Below, in pieces: positions 1 to 6,348 of a stretch of DNA of 7,241 nucleotides. Position 1 is the first letter of the stretch; each line of letters begins with the position of its first letter. This stretch comes from CAYVDH01 sp964450355 (GTDB lineage Bacteria > Bacteroidota > Bacteroidia > NS11-12g > UBA955): positions 1 through 7,241 of the forward strand of contig CAYVDH010000177.1 of NCBI GenBank assembly GCA_964450355.1, read 5' to 3'. The translations under genes and the position numbers were made by a program. The notes beneath the pieces were generated by a model. The model worked only from the letters and a program-made list of their open reading frames with translations, searched no databases and was not told where the DNA came from.

Positions 1-195
1 AAATTAATTGGAAAACCTAAGAATGAAATTATAGAGCTAATGGGAAATGATTATGAAATAGGAGGTCCCTGCGATAGATGTATTGGTTATTCCACTTTTA
101 ACCCAAATCAATTTTATTCTATTGATCATGAGGTAATCGAAATTATGCTTGATTCTCATAATAGGGTAAATTTAGTTTGTATAAATTTTTGGTAA
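1..195 (+). CDS. 3' end of an unidentified protein (partial)
   Basis: The frame is open from the first base of the window and stops at TAA 193-195, leaving 64 C-terminal residues. The start lies outside the window. The fragment begins KLIGKPKNEIIELMGNDYE and later has a CxxC pair (PCDRC, residues 24-27) followed by an aromatic, polar tail ending in INFW. The opening resembles the 'LGKPxxE...G' segment seen in small SmpA/BamE-like repeat proteins common in Bacteroidota, but that resemblance is too weak to name a family. I do not recognise the gene. There is no in-frame stop over 192 bases and the composition matches the neighbouring genes, which supports it as real coding sequence. It is followed by 211 bases of non-coding DNA before accB, so it is not obviously part of the accBC operon. 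Confidence 0.6.
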   Translation, partial: KLIGKPKNEIIELMGNDYEIGGPCDRCIGYSTFNPNQFYSIDHEVIEIMLDSHNRVNLVCINFW

Positions 196-376
196 ATATG
201 TTAAAAAAAGTTTTTTTAATTTTAGAAGTAATAAAAAAAGAAATGATTGAAAAGCTAAGTTCTATTTTAACTCAAAATTAGAATACAAATATTGTGTTTT
301 TGGCTCCATTTTATGCTAAAAGTGCTAAATTTTAGTGAAAATTGATAAAAAATCACCTGATTTTATTAAAAAGTGA
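196..376. other. AT-rich intergenic region upstream of accB
   Basis: This very AT-rich spacer follows the truncated upstream gene. It holds one AT-only inverted repeat just after that gene's stop and a 27-codon open frame (198-281) that I do not consider a gene. From about 282 to 376 I see no convincing hairpin or coding sequence. A short complementary pair, ATCAC (352-356) and GTGAT (373-377), flanks the DNA just before the accB -7 box. It could be an operator but is only 5 bp per arm. No FapR-type site is recognised. Confidence 0.5.
201..219. repeat. AT-only inverted repeat after the upstream gene
   Basis: TTAAAAAAA (201-209) and TTTTTTTAA (211-219) are perfect complements around a single G at 210, six bases after the stop codon at 195. 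In RNA it could fold with a small loop taken from the arms, and it might be a weak terminator for the upstream gene. An all A-U stem without a following uridine run is poor by rho-independent standards, so only the repeat itself is certain. Confidence 0.4.
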
Positions 377-384
377 TACTTTTG
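377..384 (+). promoter_or_regulatory. Bacteroidota-type -7 box for accBC
   Basis: TACTTTTG matches the TAnnTTTG -7 element of the Bacteroidota primary sigma factor exactly and is followed by CA, as are the boxes for rplS and the gene starting at 6348. Its last G is 22 bases before the accB ATG, giving a leader of roughly 12-18 nt. No TTG -33 element is seen at the usual spacing (TTG 342-344 is 32 bases away), so this is a one-element call. Confidence 0.6.
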
Positions 385-406
385 CAAGCTAAACAAATTT
401 AAAAAT

Positions 407-892
407 ATGGATTTAAAAGAAATTCAAACACTTATCACTTTTGTATCAAAAGCAGGCGTTGATGAAGTAGAAATTGAAAAAAAAGATTTTAAGCTTTCAA
501 TCAAAAAAAATAAAACATCGGAACATATTGTAACATACAGTGCTCCTGCTCCAATAGCTGCTGCTCCAGCTGCCATTGCACCTGCACCTGTTGCAGCACC
601 TGCGGCATTGCCTTCTACACCAGCTGCAGAAAAACCAGCAAATACAGACAATTATGTGACTATAAAATCGCCTATGATTGGAACTTTTTACCGTTCCTCT
701 AGCCCAGATAAACCAGTGTTTGTGAATGTAGGAGATGAAATAAAACCAGGTAAAGCTGTTTGTATCATCGAAGCCATGAAACTTTTTAATGAAATAGAAT
801 CAGAAGTAAGTGGTAAAATTGTAAAAGTATTGGTGGATAATGCTTCACCAGTAGAGTACGACCAACCATTGTTCTTAGTAGAACCTAACTAA
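407..892 (+). CDS. accB: Acetyl-CoA carboxylase biotin carboxyl carrier protein (BCCP)
   Basis: AccB carries the biotin of acetyl-CoA carboxylase in the cytoplasm. AccC carboxylates the biotin and the AccA/AccD transferase then uses it to make malonyl-CoA, the first step of fatty acid synthesis. The 161-residue protein has the normal family layout: a charged N-terminal helix (about 1-35), an Ala/Pro-rich flexible linker (about 45-80) and a C-terminal biotinyl domain (about 82-160). The biotin attachment motif EAMK is at 122-125, with Lys125 the modified residue, followed by the usual FNEIESEVSG. Length is typical (about 150-165). The ATG at 407 gives the expected MDLKEIQ start. No Shine-Dalgarno sequence precedes it, as is usual in this phylum. 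It lies 43 bases before accC on the same strand with no terminator between, so the two are almost certainly cotranscribed. The GC-richer, Ala-coding linker produces a false open frame on the other strand. Confidence 0.97.
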   Translation: MDLKEIQTLITFVSKAGVDEVEIEKKDFKLSIKKNKTSEHIVTYSAPAPIAAAPAAIAPAPVAAPAALPSTPAAEKPANTDNYVTIKSPMIGTFYRSSSPDKPVFVNVGDEIKPGKAVCIIEAMKLFNEIESEVSGKIVKVLVDNASPVEYDQPLFLVEPN

Positions 893-935
893 TTCTACTT
901 TTTTATTTCACAATCAATAAAATAGTCATTAATCG

Positions 936-2276
936 ATGTTTAAAAAAATATTAATTGCCAATCGTGGTGAAATTGCACTGAGAATAATTCGCACTTGTAA
1001 AGAGATGGGAATCAAAACTGTAGCTGTATATAGCACTGCAGATAAAGAAAGTTTACATGTAAGATTTGCAGATGAAGCAGTGTGTATTGGCCCTGCACCT
1101 AGCGCTCAATCGTATTTACAAATTCCTAACATCATCGCTGCTGCAGAAATCACAAATGCAGATGCTATTCATCCGGGTTATGGTTTCTTAAGCGAAAATG
1201 CCAAATTTAGTCAGGTTTGTAAAGACCACGGCATAAAATTCATAGGAGCAACTGCTGAACAAATCAACGGAATGGGCGATAAAAGCAATGCCAAAGACAG
1301 CATGAAAAAAGCTGGAGTTCCTACAATTCCGGGTAGCGATGGTTTGTTGTCTTCTTTTGAAGAAGGTCAAAAATTAGCCAAAGAAATTGGGTACCCTGTC
1401 ATCATAAAAGCTACCGCTGGTGGTGGAGGAAGAGGGATGAGAATCATTTGGAAAGACGAAGATTTTGAAAATGCTTGGGACAGCGCTAGAACTGAAGCTG
1501 CTGCTGCCTTTGGAAACGATGGAATTTACATGGAAAAATACATCGAAGAACCTAGGCACATTGAAATACAAATTGCTGGCGACCAATACGGCAAAGTATG
1601 TCATCTTAGCGAAAGAGATTGCAGTATTCAAAGAAGACATCAAAAATTAATAGAAGAGTCACCATCTCCATTCATGACTACTGAACTCAGAAAAAAAATG
1701 GGTGATGCTGCAAAAAAAGCAGCACAATGCATTAATTACGAGGGAGTAGGTACGGTTGAATTTTTGGTGGATAAACACAGAAATTTTTATTTCATGGAAA
1801 TGAATACCAGAATTCAAGTGGAACACCCAGTAACAGAAGAAGTAATCAATTATGACTTGGTAAAAGAACAAATTTTAATTGCAGCTGGTCAGCCTATTTC
1901 AGGTAAAGATTATGAACCAATGAAACACGCTATCGAATGCAGAATCAATGCTGAAGACCCAAACCATAATTTCCGCCCTAGTCCTGGTAAAATCACCAAT
2001 TTTCACATCCCAGGTGGTCACGGTATTCGTGTAGATACTCATGCCTACGCTAGTTATGTTATTCCTGCTAATTACGACAGCATGATAGCCAAACTCATTG
2101 TGAGTGCTCAAACCAGAGAGGAATGCATAGTGAAGATGGAAAGAGCATTAGAAGAATTTGTTATTGAAGGTGTTTTTACTTCGATTCCACTACAAAGACA
2201 AATAATGCAAGACAAAAATTTCAGAGAAGGTAATTTCACTACGGCCTTTATGAATGATTTTGTTTTTAAGCCATAA
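936..2276 (+). CDS. accC: Acetyl-CoA carboxylase, biotin carboxylase subunit
   Basis: AccC uses ATP and bicarbonate to carboxylate the biotin on AccB. The 446-residue protein has the three expected parts: an N-terminal biotin carboxylase domain (about 1-112, opening with the typical ILIANRGEIALRI), an ATP-grasp domain (about 114-330) and a C-terminal biotin carboxylase domain (about 335-442). Residues matching the E. coli active site are present: Lys116, Lys159, the glycine-rich ATP loop GGGGRGM (162-168), the ERDCSIQRRHQK segment (226-237), Glu275, Glu288, and the NTRIQVEHPVTE block (290-301) with Arg292, Val295 and Glu296, plus Arg336. Length matches stand-alone AccC (about 445-450), with no fused biotinyl or transferase domain, so it is not a pyruvate or propionyl-CoA carboxylase alpha chain. 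Pairing with accB and the terminator straight after it mark a two-gene accBC operon. AccA and AccD are not in the window. Confidence 0.97.
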   Translation: MFKKILIANRGEIALRIIRTCKEMGIKTVAVYSTADKESLHVRFADEAVCIGPAPSAQSYLQIPNIIAAAEITNADAIHPGYGFLSENAKFSQVCKDHGIKFIGATAEQINGMGDKSNAKDSMKKAGVPTIPGSDGLLSSFEEGQKLAKEIGYPVIIKATAGGGGRGMRIIWKDEDFENAWDSARTEAAAAFGNDGIYMEKYIEEPRHIEIQIAGDQYGKVCHLSERDCSIQRRHQKLIEESPSPFMTTELRKKMGDAAKKAAQCINYEGVGTVEFLVDKHRNFYFMEMNTRIQVEHPVTEEVINYDLVKEQILIAAGQPISGKDYEPMKHAIECRINAEDPNHNFRPSPGKITNFHIPGGHGIRVDTHAYASYVIPANYDSMIAKLIVSAQTREECIVKMERALEEFVIEGVFTSIPLQRQIMQDKNFREGNFTTAFMNDFVFKP

Positions 2277-2294
2277 AAATTATAATTAATTAAT

Positions 2295-2342
2295 AAATAG
2301 TCAGTTAGTTCAATTTGTTGAATCTTACTGACTATTTTTTTT
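2295..2342 (+). terminator. Rho-independent terminator after accC
   Basis: AAATAGTCAGT (2295-2305) pairs perfectly with ACTGACTATTT (2327-2337). Inside it, TTCAA (2309-2313) pairs with TTGAA (2318-2322) around a TTTG loop, with a small internal bulge between the two stems. A run of eight T residues (2335-2342) follows. It begins 18 bases after the accC stop and should end the accBC transcript before rplS. Confidence 0.88.
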
Positions 2343-2393
2343 GACCCAAATGCATTGAAAAAATAGAATTGTCAACGCAAAATTGTGGAAAGG

Positions 2394-2424
2394 TTTGTTT
2401 AATTGAAAAATAATTATACCTTTG
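2394..2424 (+). promoter_or_regulatory. Promoter of rplS, Bacteroidota -33/-7 type
   Basis: TTTG (2394-2397) and TACCTTTG (2417-2424) match the -33 and -7 consensus of Bacteroidota (TTTG and TAnnTTTG) with a 19-base spacer, the best promoter in the window. The ATG of rplS is 23 bases beyond the -7 box, so the leader should be only about 15-20 nt. That is too short for a structured ribosomal-protein autoregulatory leader. It also shows that the in-frame TTG at 2403 lies inside the promoter and cannot be the start. Confidence 0.8.
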
Positions 2425-2447
2425 CACTCCCAAAAATTATACACATC

Positions 2448-2789
2448 ATGGATTTGATAAAATTAGTTGAGAAAGATTATTTGAAAGCTGACATTCCATC
2501 TTTTAAAGCTGGAGATAGAGTGACTGTTCACTATAAAATTAAAGAAGGTAACAAAGAAAGAATACAATTATTCCAAGGAGATGTTATCCAATTAAGAAAT
2601 TCAGGCTTAGCTAAAACATTTACAGTACGTAAAATATCCAATGGAGTAGGAGTTGAAAGAATTTTTCCAATTCACTCACCAAACATTGATAAAATAGAAT
2701 TAAACAAAGTAGGTAAAGTAAGACGTGCTAGAATATTCTATTTAAGAGGTTTGAGCGGTAAAGCTGCTCGTATCGTTGAGAAAAGATAA
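2448..2789 (+). CDS. rplS: 50S ribosomal protein L19
   Basis: L19 is a large-subunit ribosomal protein near the 30S-50S interface. The 113-residue product covers the whole family length (E. coli 115). It shows the conserved DIPSFKAGD motif (15-23), the EGNKERIQ/FQGDVI stretch, FTVRKISNGVGVERIF (about 59-74), HSP, and the basic C-terminus YLRGLSGKAARI. The frame is open upstream to a TTG at 2403, which would add 15 residues. I chose ATG 2448 because the protein then begins MDLIKLVEKDY, as L19 should, and because 2403 lies between the -33 and -7 boxes. The gene is transcribed alone from its own promoter, with terminators on both sides, unlike the rpsP-rimM-trmD-rplS operon of many other bacteria. 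Confidence 0.97.
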   Translation: MDLIKLVEKDYLKADIPSFKAGDRVTVHYKIKEGNKERIQLFQGDVIQLRNSGLAKTFTVRKISNGVGVERIFPIHSPNIDKIELNKVGKVRRARIFYLRGLSGKAARIVEKR

Positions 2790-2864
2790 TTTTTTTTCAT
2801 TCAACGAACTCTTATTTTTTAAATATAAATTAAGAGAGGTTAATAGTTTTCATAGGTAACAAAT

Positions 2865-2892
2865 AAGGTCAATAGTAATATTGGCCTTTTTT
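2865..2892 (+). terminator. Rho-independent terminator after rplS
   Basis: AAGGTCAATA (2865-2874) pairs with TATTGGCCTT (2879-2888), a 10-bp stem with one G-U pair and a GTAA loop, followed by six T residues (2887-2892). It lies 75 bases after the rplS stop, so the L19 message would have a 3' UTR of about 100 nt. No other hairpin of this quality lies between. Confidence 0.85.
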
Positions 2893-2895
2893 GTG

Positions 2896-2916
2896 CATAT
2901 TTGTCCAATACTTTAG
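2896..2916 (+). promoter_or_regulatory. Candidate -7 boxes for the reductase/radical SAM operon
   Basis: Two near-matches to TAnnTTTG lie here, each with one mismatch: CATATTTG (2896-2903) and TACTTTAG (2909-2916, followed by CA as in the other boxes of this window). The first would leave about a 10-nt leader before the TTG start at 2920. The second would make the message nearly leaderless. Neither has a well-spaced TTG -33 element. Some promoter is expected because the rplS terminator ends at 2892. Confidence 0.35.
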
Positions 2917-2919
2917 CAT

Positions 2920-3630
2920 TTGAATACAAGGCCATTTTATCAAACAAAAATCATAGACATCATCATTGAATCTCCAACTACAAAAAGGTTCTTTATAGAA
3001 TATGCTTTGCCTGTGCCATTTCTAGCAGGACAGTTTGTTATATTAAAATTTCCAGGTCTTAATCACACCTACGATACCCGTAGTTATTCTATATCAGATA
3101 TACAATACAATTCCAATGTGCTAGAACTGTGTATTGTTATAAAACCAGATGGTGCGGCTACTCCATTGATATTTAACTATCAGATAGGCGATAGTGTTTT
3201 TGCTAGTTTACCCGAAGGTAGATTTACCCTGCCTACAGAGAATTTACCTGAATCTTTTTGCTTTATTTGCACAGGTACTGGCGTAGCTCCATTTCGTACC
3301 ATGATTAAAGATTTGTTATTTAACAAAGATTATCATTTACCTGTACATTTATACTTCGGATGTAGAACTCAAAAAGACATTCTTTATTATCAAGAATTTA
3401 AGCAACTGGAAAAAGAGTTTAATAATTTTAAATATACACCAGTATTAAGTCGTGAAGATTGGAGCGGGGCTCAGGGTTATATACATCTTCATTATATCGA
3501 GCAATTTAAAAACAAACCCAATTGCCTATTTTATCTCTGTGGTTGGACCGAAAGCATGAAAGAAGCACGTAACAACCTTAAATCAATTGGATACACTAGA
3601 GATGACATTAAAGTAGAATTTTACGATTAA
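2920..3630 (+). CDS. FAD-dependent ferredoxin-NADP reductase-like oxidoreductase
   Basis: This 236-residue cytoplasmic flavoprotein belongs to the ferredoxin-NADP reductase superfamily and moves electrons between NAD(P)H and a partner. The N-terminal FAD-binding barrel (about 5-105) carries GQFV (37-40) and the FAD motif RSYS (54-57). The C-terminal nucleotide domain (about 112-235) carries the glycine-rich GTGVAPFR (119-126), YFGCRTQKDILY (145-156) and the CG motif (207-208). There is no fused 2Fe-2S or oxygenase domain, so the partner must be a separate protein. The start is TTG at 2920: the frame is closed by TAG at 2914-2916 and the first in-frame ATG is at codon 128, well inside the protein. 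Six bases separate its stop from the radical SAM gene, so the two form an operon. NADH versus NADPH preference and the real partner cannot be read from the sequence. Confidence 0.85.
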   Translation: MNTRPFYQTKIIDIIIESPTTKRFFIEYALPVPFLAGQFVILKFPGLNHTYDTRSYSISDIQYNSNVLELCIVIKPDGAATPLIFNYQIGDSVFASLPEGRFTLPTENLPESFCFICTGTGVAPFRTMIKDLLFNKDYHLPVHLYFGCRTQKDILYYQEFKQLEKEFNNFKYTPVLSREDWSGAQGYIHLHYIEQFKNKPNCLFYLCGWTESMKEARNNLKSIGYTRDDIKVEFYD

Positions 3631-3636
3631 TTTATA

Positions 3637-4659
3637 ATGAACAACAACATCAAAGACATTTCGAGATTGCTCATTAAAAATTTTACCTTTTTTAGAATTA
3701 CAAATGCTTTAAAAGTATATTTGAGTTATACTGTTTCTAAACTATTAAAAAAACCAATTCAATGGGGAATGCCTATTAGTTTTTCTATCGAGCCTACAAC
3801 TTCATGTAATTTGCGTTGTCCTCAGTGTCCTAGCGGATTAAGGAGTTTTACACGACCTACTGGGATGCTGAATTCTACTGTTTACGAAAAAGCAATCAAG
3901 GAGTTAAGTATAACTTCGGGTTATATTACTTTTTATTTTCAAGGCGAACCTTATTTAAATAAAAATTTTATTGATATGGTAACATTTGCAAGCCAACATA
4001 AAATGTATTCTGCTACCAGTACTAATGCCCATTATCTTACAATTGAGAATGCTGAAGCTACCGTTAAAAGTGGGCTTGACAGATTGATAATTTCAATAGA
4101 TGGTTCCACCCAAGATACGTATGAAAAATACCGCATTGGCGGTCAATTAGAAAAAGTGTTGAGTGGAACTAAAAACATCATGGATGCCAAAAAAAGACTC
4201 AAAAGTTCTACACCTCATGTCATATGGCAATTCATTGTATTTAGTCACAATGAGCATCAAATTGATGAGGTAAAAACTTTAGCTAAAGAGTTGAAAATAA
4301 ATGAGCTTTCGATAAAAACGGCTCAAATTTATGATTTTGAAAATGGGAGTGAAATCATGCCACAAAATGAAAATTTGAGAAGGTATGAAGAAGTGGACGG
4401 TAAATTTAAGATTAAAAACAAGTTGTTAAACCATTGTTGGAGACTATGGAGTGCTTGTGTCATCACTTGGGATGGCAAAATAGTTCCTTGCTGTTTCGAT
4501 AAAGATGGCACTTATCAATTAGGCAATATAAACAATCAATCATTTAAAAACATATGGTGGAGTAAGCCTTATCACCTTTTTAGAAATCAATTGTTAAAAG
4601 GAAGAGAGCACATAGATATTTGCAAAAATTGCAGTGAAGGTAGCAGTGTGTGGAAATGA
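3637..4659 (+). CDS. Radical SAM/SPASM domain protein
   Basis: Radical SAM enzymes use a 4Fe-4S cluster to cleave S-adenosylmethionine and start radical chemistry. The 340-residue protein has the cluster motif CxxxCxxC at Cys57, Cys61 and Cys64 within TSCNLRCPQCPSG, and a GGEP-like motif FQGEP (101-105) expected to contact SAM. The barrel then runs to about residue 230. The C-terminal SPASM-type region has Cys267, Cys274, CC (285-286) in the DGKIVPCC segment, and Cys329/Cys332 (CKNC), which should bind at least one auxiliary Fe-S cluster. I count six cysteines, fewer than the seven of the two-cluster SPASM enzymes. About 45 residues precede the barrel. No precursor-peptide gene is seen nearby, so a peptide-maturation role is not supported. 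The substrate is unknown. It follows the reductase by 6 bases, which could supply electrons (inference), and ends one base from the stop of the opposing gene. Confidence 0.9.
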   Translation: MNNNIKDISRLLIKNFTFFRITNALKVYLSYTVSKLLKKPIQWGMPISFSIEPTTSCNLRCPQCPSGLRSFTRPTGMLNSTVYEKAIKELSITSGYITFYFQGEPYLNKNFIDMVTFASQHKMYSATSTNAHYLTIENAEATVKSGLDRLIISIDGSTQDTYEKYRIGGQLEKVLSGTKNIMDAKKRLKSSTPHVIWQFIVFSHNEHQIDEVKTLAKELKINELSIKTAQIYDFENGSEIMPQNENLRRYEEVDGKFKIKNKLLNHCWRLWSACVITWDGKIVPCCFDKDGTYQLGNINNQSFKNIWWSKPYHLFRNQLLKGREHIDICKNCSEGSSVWK

Positions 4660-4660
4660 A

Positions 4661-5698
4661 TTATCTGACCAAATAAAAAGTGCCTTGAAATTGATACCAT
4701 TTATTGTCTGTATCTAAATATTGTATTTGATAAACGTAAATATCTTGTTGAGCCAGTTCATTGTTTACTTTACCATCCCATCCTTTATTTAAATCGCTTG
4801 TTTCAAACAATAATTCACCCCAGCGATTGTAAGTTCTGAAAATGAATTCTTTAGGAGTAAAATTCCACACTTTATTAAAAGCATCGTTTAAAAAATCTGA
4901 ATTTGGACTGAAAGCATTGGGAATAAAAATTAAATGAGGGCAACTATCCCTTAATTCAATGACATCTGTGGCAGAACAACCATCTGCATTAGTAACTGTA
5001 ACACTGTAAGTGCCTGGTAGGCTTACATTTAAAATCCTGCTGGTGTTATTGCCTGGTTGCCAAAGGAAAGTATATCCAGCTCCTGCACCAGCATCTATTG
5101 GTATGATTTGATTTTGGCACATCAATCTATCATTGCCTAAATTTACTGTAGGATTTGCATATTCTACTACTGTAATATCTTGGTATATGCTGTCACATGT
5201 TCTACTATCGGATTTTAGCAATACATTTACCCAATACACTCCAGGAGTATTCACCGTGATAGATGAAGATGTTGCTCCTGTACTCCATTGGTATATTGCG
5301 CCTGGATAATTAATTGTATTTAATTGAATAGGAAAGGCTGCATTTTGGCAATAGCCTGTATCATTAGGAAAATAAAACCTAGGCATTGGCCAATCTTTAA
5401 TAACAACGATGACCGAATCCAACTGAACATCACCATTATCAAAAGTAGTGCTAACTCTGGTCATGAAAATACCTGCAGTATTATAAAATACTGGAGGAGG
5501 ATTTTGTTGAGTACTGCTAGTATAATCGCCCATTTCAAAACTCCATAACCAAGCTACTGGATTGCCCGAAGTGACAGTGTTTCTGTAATTAATCCCATCA
5601 TTTTTACACAAATACATGGTGTCTTTATCGAAAGAATAGCCCATTGGAATAATTCCGAAAAAAAACAAGAAAAGAATTGTGTATTTGTAAAAGTTCAT
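4661..5698 (-). CDS. Secreted PKD/Ig-like protein with CHU_C (gliding-motility-associated) C-terminal domain
   Basis: The 345-residue protein is exported and probably ends at the cell surface or outside through the type IX secretion system. A signal peptide (about 1-22, hydrophobic ILFLFFFGII, likely cut after GYS) is followed by a PKD-like domain (about 28-103; WSFEMGD and a YNTAGIFMTRV strand) and two Ig-like adhesive modules (about 105-178 and 182-250; TPGVYWVNV and LPGTYSVTVTNADGC). The C-terminal CHU_C domain (about 257-345) shows IPNAFSPNSD...NDAF, YNRWGELLFET and GWDGK. In known members this domain directs type B T9SS sorting. It is short for the family, whose members often exceed 1,000 residues. 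No catalytic domain is visible, so a binding or structural role is likely. Its ATG overlaps the TGA of the gene before it (ATGA), so it is probably translated by coupling. It ends one base from the radical SAM stop with no terminator of its own. Confidence 0.88.
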   Translation of the reverse strand: MNFYKYTILFLFFFGIIPMGYSFDKDTMYLCKNDGINYRNTVTSGNPVAWLWSFEMGDYTSSTQQNPPPVFYNTAGIFMTRVSTTFDNGDVQLDSVIVVIKDWPMPRFYFPNDTGYCQNAAFPIQLNTINYPGAIYQWSTGATSSSITVNTPGVYWVNVLLKSDSRTCDSIYQDITVVEYANPTVNLGNDRLMCQNQIIPIDAGAGAGYTFLWQPGNNTSRILNVSLPGTYSVTVTNADGCSATDVIELRDSCPHLIFIPNAFSPNSDFLNDAFNKVWNFTPKEFIFRTYNRWGELLFETSDLNKGWDGKVNNELAQQDIYVYQIQYLDTDNKWYQFQGTFYLVR

Positions 5699-6348
5699 CG
5701 AGCTTTTAAATATTCAGTTTTTAATAAGCTACAAATTTTGTACCTTTCATCTTTTGTGTCATTCCAAAGCGACTCCAAAGTGCGATATATAGTTGCAATT
5801 CCAATTTTTTCAGTCCATTCAAACGGCCCAAAAGGATAAGCTGTGCCAAGTTTCATGCCCAAATCAATATCTTGTTTATTTGCAGTTCCTTCTTGTAATG
5901 TGTAATAAGCTTCATTGATGATCATGCATACCACTCTTGGTGTAATCATGCCTACTCGACTTTGAATCAATTGTTTCTTAGGCCATCCAAGTTGTTCTAT
6001 CATTCCATGATTGAAATCTTGACTCATCGTACAATATTCAAGTGTAGTTCTGTTTAAAAAAGTAGGCAAAGCATTGATACCAGCTACTTGGGCTTTAATT
6101 TCAGAAAAATCTATTGAATGAAGTTGTATGTTCACTGTATTTAGAAATAAACAAACATGAGAATCAAAATGTTTAAAATGGTTTAAGCATTCTGTATTTT
6201 CATCAAAATTCAAATGAAAAACGACATCAAATTGTTGGTTGTTGATATTTTCACTATTTTCGAAAACTGAAAAAGACAATGAGTTCAATGAAAGCACTGA
6301 AGACAATTCCGATAATCTTTCTTTTGAGCCTATTGCTGCTATGTTCAT
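5695..6348 (-). CDS. Shortened 3-hydroxyacyl-CoA dehydrogenase-like protein
   Basis: The C-terminal half (about 132-217) is a clear 3-hydroxyacyl-CoA dehydrogenase C-terminal domain: PRVVCMIINEAYYTLQEG (137-154), DIDLGMKLGTAYPFGPFEW (160-178) and a RY near the end. The N-terminal half (about 1-125) looks like a trimmed Rossmann domain: it opens with a beta-strand (IAAIG) but lacks GxGxxG. The total of 217 residues is short of the usual 280-320. Where active enzymes have a catalytic His in GxHFFNP, this one appears to read GINALPT (90-96), and where they have Asn in the FIVNR segment it reads MITPR (134-138). NAD-dependent activity is therefore doubtful. It may be a non-catalytic or acyl-CoA-binding relative. 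The ATG at 6348 starts the first predicted strand, and the next Met is residue 115. Its TGA overlaps the ATG of the next gene. Its first 70 bases overlap the RidA-family gene on the other strand. Confidence 0.82.
   Translation of the reverse strand: MNIAAIGSKERLSELSSVLSLNSLSFSVFENSENINNQQFDVVFHLNFDENTECLNHFKHFDSHVCLFLNTVNIQLHSIDFSEIKAQVAGINALPTFLNRTTLEYCTMSQDFNHGMIEQLGWPKKQLIQSRVGMITPRVVCMIINEAYYTLQEGTANKQDIDLGMKLGTAYPFGPFEWTEKIGIATIYRTLESLWNDTKDERYKICSLLKTEYLKAR
6232..6262 (+). promoter_or_regulatory. Candidate promoter of the RidA-family gene
   Basis: TTG (6232-6234) and TATTTTCG (6255-6262) lie 20 bases apart, close to the Bacteroidota -33/-7 pattern, with one mismatch in the -7 box (C for T at its seventh base). 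The ATG at 6279 is 17 bases past it and a second ATG (6288) 26 bases past it, matching the 19-23 base spacing at the better-defined genes here. It lies inside the opposing coding sequence, near its 5' end. It favours the long form of RidA. Confidence 0.45.

Noticed and set aside
198..281. 27-codon open frame starting at ATG 198
   Set aside because: It is too short, low in complexity, spans the AT inverted repeat, and has no promoter or ribosome site to support it.
424..651. 75-residue Ala/Gly-rich frame on the minus strand
   Set aside because: It is antisense to the repetitive Ala/Pro linker of AccB, whose codons avoid stops on the other strand.
1188..2111. Several 60-89 residue frames on either strand inside accC
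   Set aside because: All are shadows of the strongly conserved accC frame with no family resemblance or start signals.
2403..2447. Longer L19 beginning at TTG 2403
   Set aside because: The TTG lies between the -33 (2394-2397) and -7 (2417-2424) boxes, so it would not be transcribed, and L19 homologues begin at the MDLIKL position.
2425..2447. Structured ribosomal-protein leader before rplS
   Set aside because: The promoter leaves fewer than 25 bases of leader, with no hairpin.
2809..2847. Hairpin CTCTTA...TAAGAG after rplS
   Set aside because: The stem is only 6 bp with a long AT loop and no T run; the hairpin at 2865-2892 is far better.
3637..4659. Ribosomally made peptide (RiPP) cluster around the SPASM protein
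   Set aside because: No small precursor gene, protease or exporter is seen beside it; the flanking genes are a reductase and an opposing surface protein.
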